Origin: Dissophora ornata
Lineage: Eukaryota > Mortierellomycota > Mortierellomycetes > Mortierellales > Mortierellaceae
DNA length: 24,028 nucleotides
Direction: 5' to 3'
NCBI GenBank assembly: GCA_025201705.1
Contig: MU617085.1
Location: 1-24,028, forward strand
Position 1 is the stretch's first letter; every line of letters begins with the position of its first letter. The notes beneath the pieces are model-generated. The model saw nothing but the letters and a program-made list of their open reading frames with translations, did not search any database and was not told the origin of the DNA. Below, piece after piece: positions 19,228 to 24,028 of the stretch. The position numbers were made by a program, and so were the translations under genes.

Positions 19228-20199
19228 ACAGTGTGCACTGTTTTAGCACCATGGGCACCAAAGCTCCTACAGGAGCCTGTCCATGCTTAATTTGCTTTTA
19301 TTCTGTATTACGAATTTCGCTATATTTTTTATTTTACTTTTTTCATTTCTCTCAGTTCTTTTTGCCTGGCCTTACCGTTGTTTATCGTCTCTCTAATCCA
19401 CAAAAGCTATTTCCCCGTTATGCACTCTTCCTGTCTTGTCTAGTATTCCTTTCTTTCCCCGCTACGCAGCTCTCTCTCTCCCTCTCCCCTTTTTATTTCT
19501 CGTCGCCTTGTGTACTCCCTCATGTTTTTGATGTTTTCTTTCCTGCCTTCAGCTTTGTTGCCGCCCGACCCTCGCTATGCTAATTCTGGTTTATGCGCTT
19601 TTTTTTTTGTCCGATTCTCTGATTCACATTTTTGTCTCTGTACACGCGTTGTGTTCGCTCGCCCTCGACAGTCCTTGTCATCTCGTAATGTTCCTCCCTC
19701 GAACGTCTCTCATTTTTTTTATACCATTCCTTTTTTTTCTTCTTCATTGTATTTATCTCAAGCAAAATCACTGCCTTTTTTGATCAAACTTCTTTTCTTC
19801 TTTTTCTTCTTTATTCAGTTCGCCTTTTTTTTTTTTTTAACCCGAAACAAATATTCAAAGATAAAAAAATCCCTATTACAAATTTAGTCAATACAGATAT
19901 ATATTCCTTTGTGTACTCGTTAAATATCGGGTGTGTGTGTGTATTCATGTGTACATATAATGACTGAACAAATGGAATGCGATAGCAAACAGTCGGAAAA
20001 TGCTTTCTGAAGACGGAAATATATATAAGTTGAAGAGAAGTAGACTATTTAACAACTGAAGAAATCTCGGGTAGAAATCATCTTGATGGGTATCGAACAT
20101 ACAACTGATGGGCGGAAGAAAAACAATAAATCGGAAAGCTGTTGCGGTGTGGATTGCACTGTGTCAAGCGGGCCTTGGCCAAATTTACATTGACATTTT
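19228..20199. other. Convergent intergenic region, T-rich
   Basis: It lies between the ends of the RRM gene (+) and the C2H2 gene (-). 19300-19830 is strongly T/CT-rich with several T runs (for example 19827-19839), as in fungal 3' UTR and terminator DNA. Short frames here encode only Phe/Leu/Ser-rich peptides. A small GT run sits near 19931-19942. No gene is supported. Confidence 0.6.
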
Positions 20200-21505
20200 T
20201 CAGGAGGACGAAGAGGATGCTGTGGCAGATGAGATTACCAATCTACATCGATCTCTTCTCGAGGTCGGGAGGTCCGGGTGTCCCTTGTGAGCTTTTCGGT
20301 AATGTCTCCAAATAGCGTCGTTTCTGATAAAGTTCATGTTGCAGATCATGCATCTGTAGGGCTTGTCTTTGGAATGGATCCTCTCGTGGCGCGAGAGATC
20401 GTAGGGTCTCAGGAATCGTCGCGGGCATTCCTTACACTCGAAGGCTCGCTCTTTTAGATGGGTCTTCATATGCGCATTCAGGTTATACTGGCGCAGGAAT
20501 CGCTTCTTGCAATCATTGCATTGGAACTGACGTTCTGGCTCACTGCCGGTCTCTTGCGGTTCCGTGTCCTCCATCTTGAGTCTTTTATACTGTTCGTCAA
20601 TTCCTTCTAGATATTGTTGCCCTTGCGCAAAAGCCAAAGCCGCGTGCTTCTGCTGCTTCATTTTCTTTGGCTGTTTTGATAGCTTGGGTTGCCTCTGTGA
20701 CTTGGGATGCTTCTGCTTTTTGATCCTCGGTGGTGTTTCCTCCCTTTTCGAGATTTCGTGTTCAGTTTGATCCACTTCCGAGACTGGGAAAAACTCGCAA
20801 GGACTGAGACTGCCAGTGGACGACTGATCAAACGTCAAACTAGGGCTCGATGTGTCAATACTCGGCACGGTGTAGACCACGGGACCCTGGGGTGCATTGG
20901 GATGGTGGGTATGGTTGTGGTGTTGTTGTTGGTGGTACTGGTGATCTGCTCTGGATGGACTCAGAGGCGGCGTTGAACAGGGATTGGGATTGGGGTTGTT
21001 CGTGAGTTGAAATCGTGCCCTAGCGTTATCTTCATCAGTGCCGACGCTATCGTCATCCTCATGACCGTCATAGCCATGACCATAACCGCCTTGGTCGCCG
21101 CTGCCAAGGATAGTCATGGTGCTGTAGTCATGATTAGAAGGAGAACGCGACAAGTGGTTTTGTAGCTGGGCAGGATTGACGACATCATGGGACGAGCCGA
21201 AGTCGGGATCGGCTATAGTGAGATGCTTGGTGGGAGCAAACAGCTCCACAGCGCTCCAGGGAAGGGGAGTGGTAGACGCTGGGTGATGAGGAGCATCGGG
21301 ATGGACAATTTGCTGCTGGTAGGCCTCCTGTTGCTGCTGTGGGGTCCAAAAATGATACGGAGCATCTTGTTGGCCGAAGGAGCGAGACGTTTGAAAGGGT
21401 TGCTGCTGCCCAAATGTGACATGCGGTTGCGGCGCATACTGATTTGGGGAGCCACTTTGCTGGTTATATCCTATTACGGATTCCACGTGTTGCTGCTGTT
21501 GCTGC

Positions 21506-21544
<39 letters not shown>

Positions 21545-21789
21545 AGCTGTTGCTGCAACTGTTGCTGTTGCTGTTGCTGTCGTTGTTGTTGCTGCAGCGG
21601 TTGCTGTTGTTGCTGCAGTTGTTGTTGCTGCATTAAAAGATCGATCGGTTGGTTTTGCTGTTGAGGTGAAAGGGGTGCTGCCTGAAGCTGAGTTGCGTTG
21701 GCGGGTGTGTGTTGCGGATTCCAAGAAACGCTGTGTCGGTGAGGACGCGTTTGCTCCGGAGTAGAAGATTGTGTGAAAGTAGGATACAT
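20200..21789 (-). CDS. Polyglutamine C2H2 zinc-finger transcription factor
   Basis: A single exon from ATG at 21789, 529 residues. The N-terminal part is a Gln-rich activation-like region with an almost pure Gln tract (about 54-100). A middle Ser/Pro/His-rich part follows (with SPSRADHQYH and YHQQQHHNHTHH), then a basic Lys/Gln stretch (RIKKQKHPKS onwards) that should serve as nuclear signal. Three C2H2 fingers end the protein: C424/C427-H440/H444, C452/C455-H468/H472 and C480/C483-H496/H501. Linkers are LKERAF and SKDKPY; the second finger contains FLRPYDLSRHERIH. Gln-rich head plus C-terminal fingers with RPYDL/RQYNL helices recall Crz1-type calcineurin-responsive factors, but no calcineurin docking motif was verified, so this is a suggestion only. 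It binds DNA in the nucleus. An ordered 5-bp repeat array lies 47 bp upstream. Confidence 0.9.
21490..21630 (-). repeat. CAG/CAA glutamine-coding tract
   Basis: About 47 codons, nearly all CAG or CAA mixed irregularly, with a few Leu, Pro and Arg interruptions, inside the C2H2 factor gene. The mixture of codons lowers slippage compared with pure CAG. The opposite strand gives long poly-Leu and poly-Ala/Val frames that are not genes. Confidence 0.95.
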
Positions 21790-21835
21790 ATGGGCGAGGT
21801 TTTTTTTTCTTATCCTTTTGTCGTTACGTGGCGTG

Positions 21836-21890
21836 AAAAGAAAAGAAAAGAAAAGGTAAGGTAAGGTAAGGAAAGGAAAGGAAAGGAAAG
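21836..21890. repeat. Composite 5-bp microsatellite: AAAAG x4, GTAAG x3, GAAAG x4
   Basis: Eleven 5-bp units in one unbroken phase: AAAAG at 21836-21855, GTAAG at 21856-21870, GAAAG at 21871-21890. On the minus strand it is a polypyrimidine tract 47 bp upstream of the C2H2 start codon, so it lies in the promoter or leader. Confidence 0.95.
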
Positions 21891-23462
21891 AAAAATAAAC
21901 ACAAAAAAAAGCTGGATAGAAAGTCGACCTCTCCTGAGAAAGAAGGCGAAGGTGAAGGTGAAAGTGGAAAAAAAAATGAGATGTAAGTCATAAGAGAGAT
22001 ATTATGCAGAAGGAGATCTTCGTGAAGAGAGAGAGAGAGAGAAAAAAATGGCGAAGTAAATTCAGCGCACAGATTTATGATGTGGGAACGAACACTCACC
22101 TCGACTCCGAGGAGTCCAATTTGTCCTTATTTGATGCTCGGGACCACAGCTTGGCTGCCCAGTTGACCAATGATCAGCATCCAGCTGCAAAAGAAACCAT
22201 CAACTATTCATGCCCAATTAAAATAAAAGAAAATTGTGTACAGTATGAACGCGCTCACACCACTTTGGGGACAACTGAATGTAATGTCATTAGAATAGAG
22301 GGGGAAAAAAGCCCAAAAGTCAAAAAGGTTTTCGAATAAAGTGCATAATCCATGGATGTGTTTGTCTGAATAATACGTGGCCCCAGGTAGCAGGATGTAA
22401 TCGTTACAAATATTAAAAAAAAATGCACGTTTGAAGTACTAAGACTTCCCATTCACTTGCGGAGGCATGGCATGCACTTGAGCAATAAAAATAATATTAT
22501 TCGTTGGCTTGTCGGTGTGGTTGTACCCGTTTTGATTTTTTTTTCTTTTGCCGCCATTGAGTCTATGCGGCTGGACCTCCAGGCCATCGAACGAAACATC
22601 AGGGATACTTGAATCGATAGACTCAGTAATGTTACATGACGGGAACATGGTTTTTGCGCTATTTCACTTTTTATTATAGTGGCATACACTCCGAGGAAAA
22701 CAAAGGACATGACTCGATTTGATGTACTCACATTGATGTGGAGCACCTAGTCCCTTTATTCTGTTCGCAGCAAAGCGTCTTTTTCAAACAGGGAATAGGG
22801 AAAGCGGATATAGTTTGAGCTGGCGCAGTGATGTATTGATGCACTGACACTGCGAGAATGGGTCGCAATCTTCACTGGTCGTTCGTCATGAACATTACGA
22901 TACCCCCACTCGGGATTTCATGACGCGGATCAAAAGTAGGCGCGACATTTGAGCATCCGAATTTAGTGAGACCATATTGTGAAAACAAAAAATGGAGCTA
23001 CGGTTTTTTAGTTTATGCAATCCAATGGGCTGGGTTGCATGGCATAAAAATGCACAGGCGAATGGTCTATCGGCATAGAAGAGAAGAAAAAGGCCCCGCT
23101 CTTTTTTCATTTATTTTCTTGTACCATCTCGTTGTTATGTTTCTCAAACACTCAGAAAGTTCTCCATCTTATTCCTTGCAACAATTAGGAAATTCAGACC
23201 AAGGAAATCTGAAGGCTGTGTTTTGTTTGATATGTGCAGTATAGAATGAAATCGAAATACCCGTTGTCGAAACAGAGATGGTGCATAGAGATGGTTTAGA
23301 GAGATGGTCCATGGAGATGGTCCAGAGCGGTGGTGCATAGAGATGGTCCAGAGCGATGGTGCAGAGCGATGGTTTAGAGCAATGGTGTATACTATTGGCG
23401 TAGAGCAATGATGCAAGGCAACTGTGCGATGTACATACATACCCGCTAGTCTCTTGTACACC
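21891..23462. other. Upstream side of the C2H2 gene and gene-free sequence
   Basis: No gene is supported. There is a GA run near 22028-22044 and scattered short frames, the longest on the plus strand at 22004-22339 (111 codons, not starting in a good context, no domain). The 13-bp minisatellite at 23274-23429 is listed separately. Confidence 0.5.
23274..23429. repeat. 13-bp minisatellite, about 12 units
   Basis: Units begin every 13 bp exactly from 23274 to 23417. The best units read AGAGATGGTGCAT, AGAGATGGTTTAG and AGAGATGGTCCAT. The central block (GATGGT or AATGGT) is constant in most; the last three or four bases vary between CAT, CAG and TAG. The right-hand units (from 23391) decay. There are no indels. 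The short frames across it are chance, since 13 is not a multiple of 3. Confidence 0.93.
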
Positions 23463-23588
23463 CTATGCATGCCACTGTGTCTTACGTAGAATCACTTCTG
23501 GCATTCCACGATCCTTGGTGCCTGTAGTAGTAAAGAGACAAAAGGAAGAACGGGGACCAAAAAACATACCAAGATTCGCCATCGCCAT
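23463..23588 (-). CDS. Possible first exons of a small or longer spliced gene
   Basis: On the minus strand an ATG at 23588 (second ATG at 23582) opens a 19-nt exon ending CTTG before GTATGT. A 48-bp pyrimidine-rich intron ends in CTACTACAG at 23522. Exon 2 continues in frame (TKDRGMPEVILRK) and stops at 23463, giving 25 residues. Exon 2 also contains CTAC-GTAAGA, a good donor, so the real gene may continue, but no further exon was found. It could instead be a spliced leader of a non-coding transcript. Family not recognised. Confidence 0.2.
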   Translation of the reverse strand: MAMANLGMFFGPRSSFCLFTTTGTKDRGMPEVILRKTQWHA

Positions 23589-24028
23589 CGCGTAAAGCCG
23601 TTCAGAGGTCTCCCGTTAAAATTTCCCATTTTTTGCCCCCTGTTTTTTCTTTTCCTTCATCATTTTTTTTCCTTTTCCTTTTCCTTTTCATTTTCATTTT
23701 CATTTTTTTTCTTTCTGTTCTTGCGTTTTGCATTAACCCTCTCGTCTATCCTCTCTCCTAACCGCCCCCTGGTTACTCACCTCTGTGCGATATCGAGGAG
23801 AAGGTAACATAGAGTCGTAGAGTTCAGCCGTTTTTATTGTTTTTATTGATAATGGACGAACAACGGCATAGGTAAGCCGTTAAAGTTCTATGTCAATATT
23901 ATTGTGTGTGTTTACAATATACATTGTATTTGAACGAACAGCAACGTAGAAAACAATGATATCATGTGCTTGTACCAGAAGTGTTAAAAATGTCTTATTG
24001 AGGGGGACCCACATGGGATGAAGAAACA
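23589..24028. other. Right end of window, no gene supported
   Basis: T/C-rich from 23630 to 23770, with the phased hexamer array. A good minus-strand donor-like GTGAGTAACC (23780 downwards) follows a possible 10-codon exon opened by an ATG at 23810, but nothing confirms it. The rest is A/T-rich without long frames. Confidence 0.45.
23671..23706. repeat. Phased hexamer array: CCTTTT x3 then CATTTT x3
   Basis: Six hexamers in one phase: CCTTTT at 23671-23688 and CATTTT at 23689-23706. The switch is a single base (C to A) shared by all units on one side. Confidence 0.93.

Noticed and set aside
21187..21764. Plus-strand poly-Leu and poly-Ala/Val ORFs
   Set aside because: They are shadows of the CAG/CAA glutamine tract of the C2H2 gene.
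22004..22339. 111-codon plus-strand ORF
   Set aside because: Lys/Glu-rich start comes from a GA repeat; no domain and no splice support.
23274..23429. CRISPR-like array
   Set aside because: Units are contiguous 13-mers with no unique spacers, and the genome is fungal; it is a minisatellite.

Overview
The window looks like nuclear DNA of an early-diverging fungus, most likely Mortierellomycota or Mucoromycota. The reasons are: many short introns (about 50-370 bp) with GTRNGT donors, CTAAC/CTNAC branch sites and YAG acceptors; glutamine- and histidine-rich regulators; an ADP1-type ABC transporter with an EGF-like ectodomain; and a sphingomyelin-synthase-family protein. The taxonomic call is inference from gene content and intron style, not from a marker gene.

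Layout from left to right. 798-2099 (+) holds the 3' exons of a sphingomyelin-synthase/PAP2-C-type membrane enzyme with a histidine-rich tail; its 5' exons are not visible. 2881-3584 (+) is the acidic ribosomal stalk protein P2, with one 374-bp intron. 4763-5641 (-) is a seven-helix PQ-loop protein. 6040-6978 (-) is a decayed DDE transposase. Next to it on the + strand (6988-7715) lies an unassigned, frame-switching coding remnant with a 63-bp in-frame tandem duplication. 7783-9965 (-) is an eight-exon gene that I assembled from phase-matched splice sites. It encodes a protein of about 464 residues with a PD-(D/E)XK nuclease-type core, and no single ORF shows it whole. 10141-13424 (-) is a three-exon ADP1-like ABCG transporter. 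A gene-poor stretch of about 3.5 kb (13425-16946) follows. 16947-19227 (+) is an eight-exon RNA-binding protein of the NAM8/NGR1/Csx1 type with three RRMs. 20200-21789 (-) is a polyglutamine, three-finger C2H2 transcription factor. 21790-24028 is essentially gene-free but holds three ordered repeat arrays, including a very regular 13-bp minisatellite.

The housekeeping genes (P2, PQ-loop, ABC, RRM, C2H2) do not form a pathway; they are ordinary single genes spaced as in compact fungal genomes. The accessory part is 6.0-10.0 kb: a dead transposon, a coding remnant and the multi-exon nuclease-fold gene, which starts only about 175 bp after the ABC transporter stop. This is the best candidate in the window for an undescribed protein family or effector-like nuclease.

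All gene structures come from reading splice signals and phases by eye. Boundaries that keep the frame across several introns (RRM gene, ABC gene, nuclease-fold gene) are strong. First exons and UTRs are the weakest calls.
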